64,000 bases of DNA from Rheinheimera sp. UJ63 (GCF_021568285.1 NZ_JAKGTQ010000002.1:248001-312000), one strand, 5' to 3'; shown: positions 38,638 through 47,666, numbered from the stretch's first letter. The notes: generated by a model not told the origin, from the sequence alone. Numbers and translations are program-made.

Positions 38638-39806
38638 TGTTGCGGAGATCTTTATTTGTTGTTGCGCTGCTACTGAGCAGCGCAGGCTTTGCGAAAGCCG
38701 AGCAAGCATCGGTTAATGCCACCAGTAACACGGACAGTTGCGTGTTTAGTACCGTCAGTTTTGCGACTAACTTCGCCAGTGGCCGCGTGGATGATTGTCA
38801 GCAAACCGGCTCGGACAGTTTTACACTGCACCTAAAACCGGAAAATCTGCCCATTAACCCCAGTCCTTGGTATGCCTTTAAAGTGATTGGTCGCGAGGCA
38901 CAGCCCAAACCGATAACCATTACCTTAATGACACATAACGGCCCTGCACGCTATAGCCCTAAGGTCAGTCTTGATCAGCAGGTTTGGGCTCCGGTTGCTT
39001 TTAGTAAAACCGATCAAAGCATACAATTTAAGTTGTCTGCATCGAAAACACCAATCTATGTTGCGGCCGGTGAGATCATTAACAACGTCACTTACACCCG
39101 ATGGCTGTCTGATCTAGAACAAGGCGAAATCGCCACCTTGGGTCTAACGGTTGAAAACCGTGCCATACCCATGCTGGAGCATCGTACGCCCAACAGCCAA
39201 GATTGGCTGATTTTGATCGGCCGGCAACACCCGCCAGAGATCACTGGCGCTTTGGCTTTGATGCATTTTAACAATTTGTTATGGAGTGAAGATCCAACGG
39301 TGAGTGCTTTTCGGTCGCGCTATAATATCTTGTTAGTGCCCAACATGAATCCTGATGGCGTGCATCGCGGAAATTGGCGGCATAACCGAAATGGGCTTGA
39401 TTTAAATCGTGATTGGAAAAATCGCAGTCAACCTGAAACCCAGGCATTGCACACCAAACTAAAAACCATTGAAGCCGAAGGTGGGGTTATTCGGTTTGCC
39501 TTAGATTTCCATTCAACCAATCGCAATGTTTATTACACCATGGATCATGATTATGTTACGGCAAAGGGTAAACCCATAGCGCAGCCGCAGTTAGTCAATA
39601 ACTGGCTAACGTCATTGGCGGCAAGTGAGCCTTATAAAATTGAAAATAAACCGAGTCATAACCAAGATTCTGGGGTGTTTAAACAATATATGGCAGATGA
39701 GTTTGGCGTGCATTCAGTCACCTATGAAGTTGGTGATAATACCGACAGAGCAGAGATTAAAGTCATGGCTGAAGCGGCGTTACGTACTTTGATTGAGCAT
39801 CTTTAA
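38637..39806 (+). CDS. Secreted M14-family zinc carboxypeptidase
   Basis: A 389-residue exported metallopeptidase. The start is the ATG at 38637, sharing one base with the receptor stop (TAATG) and preceded by GGAG. A signal peptide (RSLFVVALLLSSAGFAKA) is followed by a beta domain like that N-terminal to M14 peptidases of the deacylase/cytosolic carboxypeptidase group. The catalytic domain has zinc ligands in GRQHPPEITG (HxxE) and the His of FALDFHSTNRN, the NMNPDGVHRGNWRHNRNGLDLNRDW loop, and the catalytic Glu in VTYEVGDNTDR. Coupling to a sensing receptor suggests it trims ligand peptides outside the inner membrane. The exact residue specificity cannot be told. Confidence 0.9.
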   Translation: MLRRSLFVVALLLSSAGFAKAEQASVNATSNTDSCVFSTVSFATNFASGRVDDCQQTGSDSFTLHLKPENLPINPSPWYAFKVIGREAQPKPITITLMTHNGPARYSPKVSLDQQVWAPVAFSKTDQSIQFKLSASKTPIYVAAGEIINNVTYTRWLSDLEQGEIATLGLTVENRAIPMLEHRTPNSQDWLILIGRQHPPEITGALALMHFNNLLWSEDPTVSAFRSRYNILLVPNMNPDGVHRGNWRHNRNGLDLNRDWKNRSQPETQALHTKLKTIEAEGGVIRFALDFHSTNRNVYYTMDHDYVTAKGKPIAQPQLVNNWLTSLAASEPYKIENKPSHNQDSGVFKQYMADEFGVHSVTYEVGDNTDRAEIKVMAEAALRTLIEHL

Positions 39807-39870
39807 ACAGAGCATGTTAAAAGTATTGTTTGGTTATTGATAACAGTGATCTTATCCGCCAAACTGATCT

Positions 39871-39907
39871 AAAAAGTACTAAGTGAGTTTATGCTTAGTA
39901 CTTTTTT
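39871..39907 (+). terminator. Terminator of the receptor-peptidase operon
   Basis: AAAAAGTACTAAG/CTTAGTACTTTTT, 13-bp stem with a 10-base loop and T6. Symmetric enough to work in both directions. Confidence 0.88.
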
Positions 39908-40135
39908 CAGATGTATTAACGTTTAAACCCACATCGCTAATGTAGATGTCCCTTCAGCCATTATTCAGTTTGCAGAGCGTATCTTCAGCGCGTTGCTAGT
40001 GGTACTGAGCGATAAAATCTTACGCTGCCCTCTGCTGTGGCTAATTGTGCTGGGCAAAAGGCACTGCTAGAATTCGCGGCGAATTAAGCATCAGTCCTGG
40101 CTTCCAACCCTTTTACTTACACTTTCGAGGTGATA
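39908..40135. other. Gap before the unknown secreted-protein gene
   Basis: About 230 bases; with the terminator, the gap from 39807 exceeds 300 bases. I see no gene or strong promoter in it. Confidence 0.5.
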
Positions 40136-41632
40136 ATGCGTAAGCTTGCGGCAATATTGTGTGCAATGGTTGCGTTTTCTACGGCGGCGCAAACCGCTGG
40201 TATCGTATTTAGTAGTGATTTTGAACAAAGCAGCTTAAAAACTTGGCGACAACTGGGTGAGTGCCAATTAACCAACGAACAACCTCGAACGGGTGAGGGC
40301 GCGATGCGCTGTCAGGCCGGCAGTAACTCCTTGTTTAGCCGAGAATCGATAGGCGAGCAAGGCGTGCTTGAGCTTTGGGTGTTGCCCGAGTCGGAGTTTA
40401 CCTCTTATCGTATTCAAGTGTTGGTCTCAGAAAAAAGCACCTTAGACAGTGCGTGGCAGCCGGTTGCCGTAATTGAGCAGCAAGCGGGAGAGTTAGGCTA
40501 TAAAGCGCACCGCATTTCGGTGGATGATCCTGGGCGTAAATTTTTACGGCTGGATATTGAATCTCAGCATGGCTTTGTACAATTAGATGACTTGCAAACC
40601 AGTCGCATCTTATTAGCGACCGCTTTGCATAAAAACGAGCAGCGCATTATTAGCGGCATTTTGGATAAGCTGCGTAAAGATAAAAATATTGAAGTGCAAG
40701 CCGAGTCATTTCGTTCGCTGGGCACGAATTATGCGGCACAGTTAGAAGTGCAGCGGCAGTATCTCGAATACGCTAATGCCTTGCATTCGGGGATCTCTTT
40801 AGTGCTCGCCAGTTCAGAGCGCAATAAAATGTCCAATCCGATGTCCTATGCCAGTTTTCGTAATATCGTTAGTGATGCCAAACGCGTCAGTTCTAAAATT
40901 CAGCAAGCACGACTTAACTCGATGATCAAACCCTTTGGTGATCTGGTGACGGCTACTTTAAATGTAGTCAGTGCCGGCACTTATTCGGCCTTTGCAGAGC
41001 CGTTTAAATCCTTTTTGGCGGTGAGTTTTGACCGCTCTAGTTACCAAAATGCCGGGTTAAGCCGAGCGGATCGTAAATTTGCTGAAGACAACGGTTTAAA
41101 AATTTATCAGGATGCCGAGCGCTTTTTATCCGAGCTAGAGCGTGAATTACAACTGGTCACCGCGTTAGATAATGATTTAGCCAGTATTCAGCGCAATATT
41201 GATAGCTTTAGACGCGATCTCGACCGGCATTTACGCGATACGTTATTGCATGCCAGTGTGGTGGCATCCAAAGAGAATATCAGTAAGGTGCTAAGTAAAG
41301 ATGAAGCGATCCGGCAAAAGCTGGGGGCAGCGGTGGCGGGCAACATCAGTTTAAAAGCGGGCAGTTATTTAAGTGATGGCAGTAACACCGAATTAATCCG
41401 TTTTGTCTTAAAAACCTCCGAGTTACTCGATGGTATGCAGCGCTATAAAGACAGTTTTAACCAGATCACCTCGGCCATGTTGACCTACTATGAACGTTTT
41501 GAGCGCTCAGTAGCGGCTGAACAAAACCCCTTTACTGAAAAAACCGACAAAGAAGTGTGGGAAACGCACGCTCGCAAAGCGCGTGATTACCTCAAACAAT
41601 CAAAAGACTCGTTTAGTCGCGCCTATATGTAA
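40136..41632 (+). CDS. Unrecognised secreted helical protein
   Basis: A 498-residue protein I cannot assign. The ATG at 40136 is 5 bases after a GAGG site; a GTG at 40130 lies inside that site. It has a signal peptide (LAAILCAMVAFSTAAQ). Residues about 25-150 look like a beta-sandwich of the carbohydrate-binding or MAM type (IVFSSDFEQSSLKTW, GAMRCQAGSNSLF, VLELWVLPESEF, FVQLDDLQTSR). From about 165 to the end it is almost wholly helical, with heptad-rich Leu/Arg/Glu segments. One mildly hydrophobic stretch near 265-300 (MIKPFGDLVTATLNVVSAGT, then YSAFAEPFKSFLAV) lies between two long helices. No cysteine pairs in the helical half, no catalytic motif. Single gene between two peptidase loci. 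Confidence 0.7.
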   Translation: MRKLAAILCAMVAFSTAAQTAGIVFSSDFEQSSLKTWRQLGECQLTNEQPRTGEGAMRCQAGSNSLFSRESIGEQGVLELWVLPESEFTSYRIQVLVSEKSTLDSAWQPVAVIEQQAGELGYKAHRISVDDPGRKFLRLDIESQHGFVQLDDLQTSRILLATALHKNEQRIISGILDKLRKDKNIEVQAESFRSLGTNYAAQLEVQRQYLEYANALHSGISLVLASSERNKMSNPMSYASFRNIVSDAKRVSSKIQQARLNSMIKPFGDLVTATLNVVSAGTYSAFAEPFKSFLAVSFDRSSYQNAGLSRADRKFAEDNGLKIYQDAERFLSELERELQLVTALDNDLASIQRNIDSFRRDLDRHLRDTLLHASVVASKENISKVLSKDEAIRQKLGAAVAGNISLKAGSYLSDGSNTELIRFVLKTSELLDGMQRYKDSFNQITSAMLTYYERFERSVAAEQNPFTEKTDKEVWETHARKARDYLKQSKDSFSRAYM

Positions 41633-41659
41633 GCACCAGTGGCAAGTTGCGCATAAAAA

Positions 41660-41681
41660 AGGCCCTTGGTTGCAAGGGCCT
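41660..41681 (-). terminator. Terminator of the M19 dipeptidase gene
   Basis: AGGCCCTTG/CAAGGGCCT stem. The T6 tract is on the minus strand, so it serves the minus-strand gene to its right, not the plus-strand gene to its left. Confidence 0.85.
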
Positions 41682-41703
41682 GACATCATGACGAGCTTAA
41701 CCG

Positions 41704-42909
41704 TTAACTGGCTTGTTTAGCCGCATAAGCTTCTACTTCTGCCCAAACGCGCATCAGGTTACCCGAGAGAATTTTCACGATATCTTCTTCGCTGTAACCG
41801 CGTTTAAATAAGCCTGCAATCAAGTTCGGGTAGCTGGCCACGTCTTTTAAACCGATGGGCAGTGAATCGCCGACGCCATCGTAATCCGAACCGATACCCA
41901 CATGGTTAATACCCACTAACTTTACCACATGGTCGATATGGTCCAGCACGGTGTCTAATGTCGCAAACGGATAAGGATGGGTTTTGCTATAAGCTTCGCG
42001 AAATGCTTGATTATCTTCCACGCCCGCTTGCTGCGCAGCCGCTTTTCGTAAGGCGTTATATTGATTGGCTTGGCGTGTTACGAAGGATGAACCAAAGTTA
42101 ATTTGGATCACGCCGCCATTTTTGGCCAGCGCTTTTAACATATCGTCATCCATATTACGCTCAAAGTCAGGTGTGTAGCTGCGCAGTGACGAATGCGAAG
42201 CAATTACCGGTACTTTACTGATGGCCACGGCCTGATAAAAGGCATCGTCTGATACGTGCGAAATATCAATCATCATACCGATATTGTTCATCGCCACTAC
42301 CAGCTCTTTGCCAAACGGACTTAAGCCTTGCCAGCGGCGACGGATATCATAACTAGAGTCCGAAATATGATTACTTTCAGAGTGGGCGAGCGTGATATAA
42401 CGCACACCACGCTGATAGAAATGCTGTAAATTTTCTAATTTACCTTCGATCGGCGTGCCATTTTCCATCCCCATGGCTAAAGAAATTTTGCCGCTACCAA
42501 ATTGTGCCAATACCTGCTGTGTGCTGCTGGCCATGGCAAATTTATCCGGGGCGCGTGCAACCAGGGCTTCCATACTATCAATTAGCTGATTGGCCAGTTG
42601 GTAACCTCCGCCAGTGCGCTCGTAGGACGCGGGAATGTAAATAGACATAAAGGGCGCATTTAAGCCCCCTTGTTGTGCCCGGGGGTAGTCAAATTCGCCG
42701 TTAGCCGTGGCAACCGTTACATCTTCCCATTTTTTATGGAGTCGATAAGGAACATCGATATGGGTATCAACAATAATATATTGCTGCGCCACGCGATCGG
42801 CGGTGTTTAGCTCAGCTAAGTTGTTACTTGTGGCTTGCATAGTCTGGGCACAGCTGCTTAACAGCAGGGTGCTACAGAGTATGGTCATAGCACTTAATTG
42901 AAATTTCAT
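41704..42909 (-). CDS. Membrane dipeptidase lipoprotein (M19 family)
   Basis: A zinc dipeptidase of the renal/membrane dipeptidase family, 401 residues. I chose the ATG at 42909, which gives a clean lipoprotein signal (MTILCSTLLLSSC, Cys about residue 20) and has AAGAGA upstream. The open frame extends 21 codons further but adds a non-signal peptide. Metal-site motifs: VDTHIDVPYR (HxD), LAMGMENGTPI (bridging Glu), LAHSESNHISDSS, MMIDISHVSDDAFYQA, VIASHSSLRSY and HVGIGSDYDG. It probably acts on dipeptides at the periplasmic face of the envelope and complements the other peptidases nearby. Confidence 0.93.
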   Translation of the reverse strand: MKFQLSAMTILCSTLLLSSCAQTMQATSNNLAELNTADRVAQQYIIVDTHIDVPYRLHKKWEDVTVATANGEFDYPRAQQGGLNAPFMSIYIPASYERTGGGYQLANQLIDSMEALVARAPDKFAMASSTQQVLAQFGSGKISLAMGMENGTPIEGKLENLQHFYQRGVRYITLAHSESNHISDSSYDIRRRWQGLSPFGKELVVAMNNIGMMIDISHVSDDAFYQAVAISKVPVIASHSSLRSYTPDFERNMDDDMLKALAKNGGVIQINFGSSFVTRQANQYNALRKAAAQQAGVEDNQAFREAYSKTHPYPFATLDTVLDHIDHVVKLVGINHVGIGSDYDGVGDSLPIGLKDVASYPNLIAGLFKRGYSEEDIVKILSGNLMRVWAEVEAYAAKQAS

Positions 42910-43181
42910 TAATCGTCTCTTATTGTTGGGTACGCCAACTTTCATCTGAGCAGCTTTTTGGGCTGCCGACAAGCACTATCCGACCAATATGCCAATATCA
43001 GCGCTGATTGAAGTGGGTTATTGAGCTCAGTCTGCGCTGGTTGCTCAGTGCTTTAAGCTGGATTAAATTGCGTTAGTGAATTTAATCACGGTACTCTAAG
43101 GGTACTGGCCGAGACTTGCTCGGTATCTAGGTTACTTATTAGCAGAGTCATACTGCTTTATCAGAATTTTTGGAGATGTGC

Positions 43182-45371
43182 ATGAAATCTTTACCTCTTT
43201 GGTTAGGCTGCGCCCTAGTTTCTGTGAGTTTACTCGGATGTAACGACACGGCTGCGCCGACGGCAGAAAAAAATGCGACGGCCGCGGCCGTTGAGCAAGC
43301 GGTTACTGAAAAGCAAACTAACCCGTTATTACAAAAATGGACTGGTCCTTTCGAAGGCGTGCCGGCCTTTGACAAGATGCAGTTAGCGGATTTAAAACCC
43401 GCGCTAGAGCAGGGCATGGCGGCGCATTTGGCCGATATCGATAAAATCACGGCTAATCCTGCAGCCGCTAATTTTGAAAACACGATTGTTGCTTTAGAGC
43501 GCGTGGGTGCAGAACTCGATCGGGTTTTCACTTATTACGGCATTTGGAGTGCGAATAAATCGTCTGAAGAATTCCGTGCGATCCAACGTGAAATGGCGCC
43601 AAAGCTGTCTGACTTTAATTCTAAAATTACGCAAAACGAAGCATTATTTCAGCGTGTTGCCGCTGTTTATAATTCAGAAGAGATGAAGTCGTTAACCCCC
43701 GAGCAGCAACGCTTAACACAACTGGTGTACTTAGGTTTTGCCAATAACGGCGCTACGTTAAACGCAGAGCAGAAAAAGCGTTATGCCGCGATCAATCAGC
43801 GTTTAGCGCAGTTGTATACGCAATTTTCAAATAATACATTAGCCGACGAAGAAAACTACGTGTTGTATCTCACCAAAGAGCAATTAGGCGGTTTACCCAC
43901 GTCTTTTGTTAACGCCGCTGCCGCTGCAGCCAACAGTCGTGGTAAAGAAGGCATGTATGCCATTACCAATACGCGCTCATCAATGGACCCTTTTTTAACC
44001 TATTCCACTGAGCGTGAATTGCGCAAGCAAGTCTGGAACACCTATTACAGCCGCGGCGATAATGGTGATGCACAAGATAACAATTCGTTAATTACTGAAA
44101 TTTTGGCCTTGCGTGATGAGCGTGTGGGTTTGCTGGGTTTTGAGAATTACGCCACGTGGCGTTTACAAGATCGGATGGCGAAATCACCACAACGCGCAAT
44201 GGATTTAATGATGTCGGTGTGGCCTGCGGCTATTGCACGGGTGCAAGAAGAAGTGGCCGATATGCAAGCTTTGGCTAAACAGCAGGGCAATGACATTACC
44301 ATTGAGCCTTGGGATTATCGTTTTTATGCAGAGCAAGTGCGTAAAGCCAAGTACGATTTAGATTCAGACGAAGTTAAACAGTATCTGCAATTGGATAAAC
44401 TGCGCGAAGCCATGTTCTATGTTGCTGGCCGCTTATTTAATTTTAACTTTACCGCGGTAGCAGATGGCAGTGTGCCGGTGTTCCATGAAGATGTGAAAGT
44501 GTGGGAAGTGACCGATAAAACCAGCGGTAAGCACATTGGTTTATGGTACCTCGACCCCTTTGCACGCACCGGTAAACGTTCGGGGGCTTGGGCCACCAGT
44601 TATCGCAGTTATAGCAACTTTGACGGTGCGAAAAACGTGTTGTCGTCTAACAACTCTAACTTTATTAAAGGGGCACCGGGCGAGCCTGTACTGATCTCTT
44701 GGGATGATGCTGAAACCTACTTTCATGAATTTGGTCATGCGCTACATGCGTTATCGGCTAAAGTCACCTACCCAACCTTAAACGGCGGGGTGCGTGATTA
44801 CACCGAGTTCCAGTCACAGTTATTAGAGCGCTGGTTATTAACCGACGAAGTGATCAGTCAGTTTTTAGTGCATCATGAAACCGGCGAGCCTATGCCAAAA
44901 GCGTTGGTGGCTAAAATTAACAATGCCGCGACCTTTAACGAAGGGTTCAAAACCACGGAATATTTAGCGTCTGCCATTATCGATTTAAAACTGCATATGC
45001 TGGATGATCCAACAGGCATTGATCCTGATGCTTTTGAGCGAGATACCTTAGCGGCCATGGGCATGCCATCACAAGTTGTCATGCGCCATCGTACGCCGCA
45101 GTTTGGCCATGTGTTTTCTGGTGAAGGTTATGCTGCGGCTTATTACGGTTACATGTGGGCGGAAGTATTAACCTCGGATGCCGCAGAAGCTTTTGCCGAA
45201 GCGCCAGGTGGTTTTTACGATAAAGAGGTTGCTGCAAAGTTAGTTGAGCATTTGTTCAGTGTGCGAAATGCGGTTGATCCCGCCGAGGCCTACCGGGCTT
45301 TCCGTGGTCGTGATGCCAAAATCGACGCCTTAATGCGCGATCGCGGTTTCCCGATCCCGAAAGCCGACTAA
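43182..45371 (+). CDS. M3-family peptidyl-dipeptidase lipoprotein (Dcp-like)
   Basis: A 729-residue zinc oligopeptidase of the thimet/Dcp family. The ATG at 43182 is 6 bases after GGAG and gives a lipoprotein signal (GCALVSVSLLGC). The catalytic motif is TYFHEFGHALHALSA (HExxH) near residue 510, with the third ligand Glu in the TEFQSQLLERW helix. Other family blocks are NPLLQKWTGPFEGVPAF and RHRTPQFGHVFSGEGYAAAYYGYMWAEVL. As a lipoprotein it would release dipeptides in the periplasm, whereas E. coli Dcp is cytoplasmic. Single gene with its own terminator. Confidence 0.92.
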   Translation: MKSLPLWLGCALVSVSLLGCNDTAAPTAEKNATAAAVEQAVTEKQTNPLLQKWTGPFEGVPAFDKMQLADLKPALEQGMAAHLADIDKITANPAAANFENTIVALERVGAELDRVFTYYGIWSANKSSEEFRAIQREMAPKLSDFNSKITQNEALFQRVAAVYNSEEMKSLTPEQQRLTQLVYLGFANNGATLNAEQKKRYAAINQRLAQLYTQFSNNTLADEENYVLYLTKEQLGGLPTSFVNAAAAAANSRGKEGMYAITNTRSSMDPFLTYSTERELRKQVWNTYYSRGDNGDAQDNNSLITEILALRDERVGLLGFENYATWRLQDRMAKSPQRAMDLMMSVWPAAIARVQEEVADMQALAKQQGNDITIEPWDYRFYAEQVRKAKYDLDSDEVKQYLQLDKLREAMFYVAGRLFNFNFTAVADGSVPVFHEDVKVWEVTDKTSGKHIGLWYLDPFARTGKRSGAWATSYRSYSNFDGAKNVLSSNNSNFIKGAPGEPVLISWDDAETYFHEFGHALHALSAKVTYPTLNGGVRDYTEFQSQLLERWLLTDEVISQFLVHHETGEPMPKALVAKINNAATFNEGFKTTEYLASAIIDLKLHMLDDPTGIDPDAFERDTLAAMGMPSQVVMRHRTPQFGHVFSGEGYAAAYYGYMWAEVLTSDAAEAFAEAPGGFYDKEVAAKLVEHLFSVRNAVDPAEAYRAFRGRDAKIDALMRDRGFPIPKAD

Positions 45372-45391
45372 TCTCGGTTATTGCGTAATAT

Positions 45392-45417
45392 AAGGAAGCC
45401 TGCGGGCTTCCTTTTTT
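45392..45417 (+). terminator. Terminator of the M3 peptidase gene
   Basis: AAGGAAGCC/GGCTTCCTT stem with a TGCG loop and T6. Confidence 0.9.
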
Positions 45418-45591
45418 GTCTCAAGCTTGGCCCACGACCGGCGTGTGACACTGCTGTCAAGGCAGCTTTCCAAGGTTTGCGCTTACCGTTACAAGCTAAC
45501 CCCCTGTTGCAGCACTGGGTGGCGGCGCAATCATGATCAGCCTGACAGAATAAGGTATACTGCAAAGCATTATCAGATCTGAGAGAGTGTC

Positions 45592-45990
45592 ATGATTAAA
45601 ACAGCCCTATTAGCTATGTTACTTGCAGTGAGCAGTCAGTCGGTATTGGCAAAAGAGCCGGTTAATTTAGAACGAACCATGAAAACCATGGGTTTTGCCC
45701 ACAAGCAAGCTTCTGAAGCGAGCACAACGGCAGAAGCCTTACCTTTTGTTGAAAAGTTACAAAAGCTGGTGCAGCAAGCTAAACAAGCGCCACTGCCCTC
45801 TGACAAAGCCGAAGTATACAACGAAGGCTTAGACAAAGTATTAGCTGAGCTGGCGCTGGCTAAAGCCGCGGTTACCGCGGATGACTTGCCTAAGTTAAAA
45901 CAACACTTACAGCAAATTGAACAATTAAAAAAGCAGTACCATAAAGAGCGCAAATTCAGTTTCTGGCAATTAATTTTTGGAAAATATTAA
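45592..45990 (+). CDS. Cytochrome b562 family protein
   Basis: A 132-residue periplasmic four-helix-bundle protein. A signal peptide (ALLAMLLAVSSQSVLA) precedes the bundle. The expected haem ligands are present in position: a Met in LERTMKTMG at the start of helix 1 and a His in LKKQYHKERK in helix 4. Unlike E. coli CybC, which stops soon after this His, the chain continues with FSFWQLIFGKY, a hydrophobic aromatic tail. The electron-transfer partner is unknown. Ribosome site AGAGAG. No Cys pair for covalent haem, so the haem would be b-type. Confidence 0.83.
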   Translation: MIKTALLAMLLAVSSQSVLAKEPVNLERTMKTMGFAHKQASEASTTAEALPFVEKLQKLVQQAKQAPLPSDKAEVYNEGLDKVLAELALAKAAVTADDLPKLKQHLQQIEQLKKQYHKERKFSFWQLIFGKY

Positions 45991-46163
45991 AAGCATCAAG
46001 ATGCTGAAAGTGCTTTAGATTAATCTGCTGGTTTAGTCGCAAAGGGTTAGTCTCAAAGCCTTTGCTAGCCTGTGTTGAGCCACAGTTTGACAAAGATCGC
46101 CTATACTTAAATAGACGCTACCAGCACTTCTTGAGTGGCGTCATGATAAGCGAGGACGATGCT

Positions 46164-46361
46164 ATGAGTTCATTCTTTGCCGAAAGCCAATGGAGCAGTG
46201 TGCGAGCACAGGTCAAATGTGAGTGGGATAAGATCAGTTATGCTGAGCTTGAACTGACTCGCAATAATCCTGAGTATCTCACTGAGTTAGTGCAAGAGCA
46301 CTACAATCTGGAAGAAGACGATGCCCGCCAACGGGTGCAAGCGTTCTTTGATAGTCTCTAA
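46164..46361 (+). CDS. CsbD-like small stress protein
   Basis: A 65-residue acidic protein. The start is the ATG at 46164, 7 bases after GAGGA; the frame is open further upstream but that part has no ribosome site. The pattern WSSVRAQVKCEWDKISYAEL followed by LVQEHYNLEEDDARQRVQAF follows CsbD proteins (a W-x-x-K-G-x-V-K-E-x-W-G-K-L type helix and a Y-G-x-x-K-E-E-A helix). CsbD proteins are abundant in stress or stationary phase; the molecular function is unknown. Confidence 0.78.
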   Translation: MSSFFAESQWSSVRAQVKCEWDKISYAELELTRNNPEYLTELVQEHYNLEEDDARQRVQAFFDSL

Positions 46362-46375
46362 CCACTTTTATTCAC

Positions 46376-46404
46376 CCCAGTAGCAGCCTTTGCTACTGGG
46401 TTTT
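46376..46404 (+). terminator. Terminator of the CsbD-like gene
   Basis: CCCAGTAGCA/TGCTACTGGG stem, 5-base loop, then TTTTACTTTTT. Confidence 0.88.
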
Positions 46405-46602
46405 ACTTTTTATCTAGCCTTTTTCAGCCCCCCCTCAAAAGGTATTTCAAACTAATAATCAGACGGATACGGCATCTTTGTTTAATCACCTTAAAGCAAT
46501 TAATTGATTTTATTGGTTTGATTCAGGGCAGGGTCAGTTTATTTGCACTAGGCTTAAAGTATCGGGTAACCGATAAAGCCATAAATTGATGAGGATCAAG
46601 CG

Positions 46603-46782
46603 ATGAAAGCAAACCAACATAAAGCCCATGCTGCCGAGCGGCAGTATCAGCAAGTAGATAGACAGCAGCAAGCGAAAGCGACAACGTCACTGAGTTTAGT
46701 CTGGCAAAAGCAACAGCAATTACGGCCGCAACCGTTAGCAGAGTTGGATATCGAGCGCTGTGCTGAACTGGGGTATAATTAA
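46603..46782 (+). CDS. 59-residue Gln-rich protein, unknown
   Basis: A short frame with a GAGGATCAAGCG ribosome region before its ATG. The product is basic and strikingly Gln/Ala-rich in its first half (ERQYQQVDRQQQAKA). A second half with LVWQKQQQLRPQPLAEL and IERCAELGYN may form a helix. No signal peptide. A small TATCGG/CCGATA hairpin lies 28 bases before the start, and a strong inverted repeat follows the stop. I do not recognise it. The ribosome site and flanking structures favour a real gene. Confidence 0.55.
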   Translation: MKANQHKAHAAERQYQQVDRQQQAKATTSLSLVWQKQQQLRPQPLAELDIERCAELGYN

Positions 46783-46793
46783 TGTGCGAACTT

Positions 46794-46828
46794 GGCTGAG
46801 CAGTGACATTTTGGTGTACTGCTCAGCC
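46794..46828. terminator. Inverted repeat between convergent small gene and yebC paralogue
   Basis: GGCTGAGCAGT/ACTGCTCAGCC, 11-bp perfect stem with a 13-base loop, directly after both gene ends. No real T-tract on either side. Confidence 0.6.
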
Positions 46829-46834
46829 TATTTA

Positions 46835-47533
46835 TTAGGCTAAACCGACGTAGACGTTTTGTACGTCATCATCATTATCAATAGCATCTAAAAAGGCTTC
46901 AACCTCAGCCCGGGCCTCGTCATCTAAGCTCAGCGGGTTATTGGCACGATAGACTAATTTGGCTGAATGCACTTCATAACCAAAGTCGGGTAGGGCTTTT
47001 GCCACTAAATCAAGATCGGTCAGTTCAGTTAGGAAGATCACTTCACCGTCTTCACCTTCTTCAAAATCTTGTGCACCGGCTTCAATGGCTGCCAGCTCCA
47101 TATCGGCATCGGCACTACTGGCCACGGCTTCAATTTGTCCTAAGTGTTTAAAGTCCCAGGATACCGAGCCCGCGCCTCCTAATTGCCCTTTACGAAATAA
47201 AATACGCATACTCATGGCACTGCGGTTTTTGTTGTCCGTTAAACATTCAACAATAACCGGAACCTGATGTGGCGCAAAGCCTTCATATACCACTGTTTCA
47301 TAATTCACAGGGCCATCGAGTAAACCGGCGCCTTTTTTAATGGCACGCTCTAGGGTTTCTTTTGGCATGGATGCTTTTTTCGCGATTTCAATGGCTGAAC
47401 GCAACTTGGCATTCATTGCCGGATCGGCCCCGTTACGTGCTGCAACCATAATCTCTTTGGCAAGTTTGGTAAAAATACGGCCTCTGGCATTGGCCGCATC
47501 TGCTTTATGCTTGTTCTTCCACTGGGCACCCAT
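46835..47533 (-). CDS. YebC/PmpR family paralogue (YeeN type)
   Basis: A 232-residue second member of the YebC family in this window. It begins [20 protein letters not shown] rather than the AGHSKW start of the first, the mark of the shorter YeeN-like subgroup. Other blocks are [33 protein letters not shown] (core [14 protein letters not shown]) and a C-terminal [12 protein letters not shown]. Regulatory or ribosome-rescue roles proposed for the family may be split between the two copies. Single gene. Confidence 0.9.
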   Translation of the reverse strand: MGAQWKNKHKADAANARGRIFTKLAKEIMVAARNGADPAMNAKLRSAIEIAKKASMPKETLERAIKKGAGLLDGPVNYETVVYEGFAPHQVPVIVECLTDNKNRSAMSMRILFRKGQLGGAGSVSWDFKHLGQIEAVASSADADMELAAIEAGAQDFEEGEDGEVIFLTELTDLDLVAKALPDFGYEVHSAKLVYRANNPLSLDDEARAEVEAFLDAIDNDDDVQNVYVGLA

Positions 47534-47666
47534 AATGAAGTCCTGTTAAGCTATCAATTAAAATTGGTGGGGTAGTCTAGCGAATAGCAGGCTTTTTTAG
47601 CAACTGCTGCATGATCTTTTTCGCAAAATAAGCCGTTTAAGATGGCATTAATCAAGAGGGTTTGCC

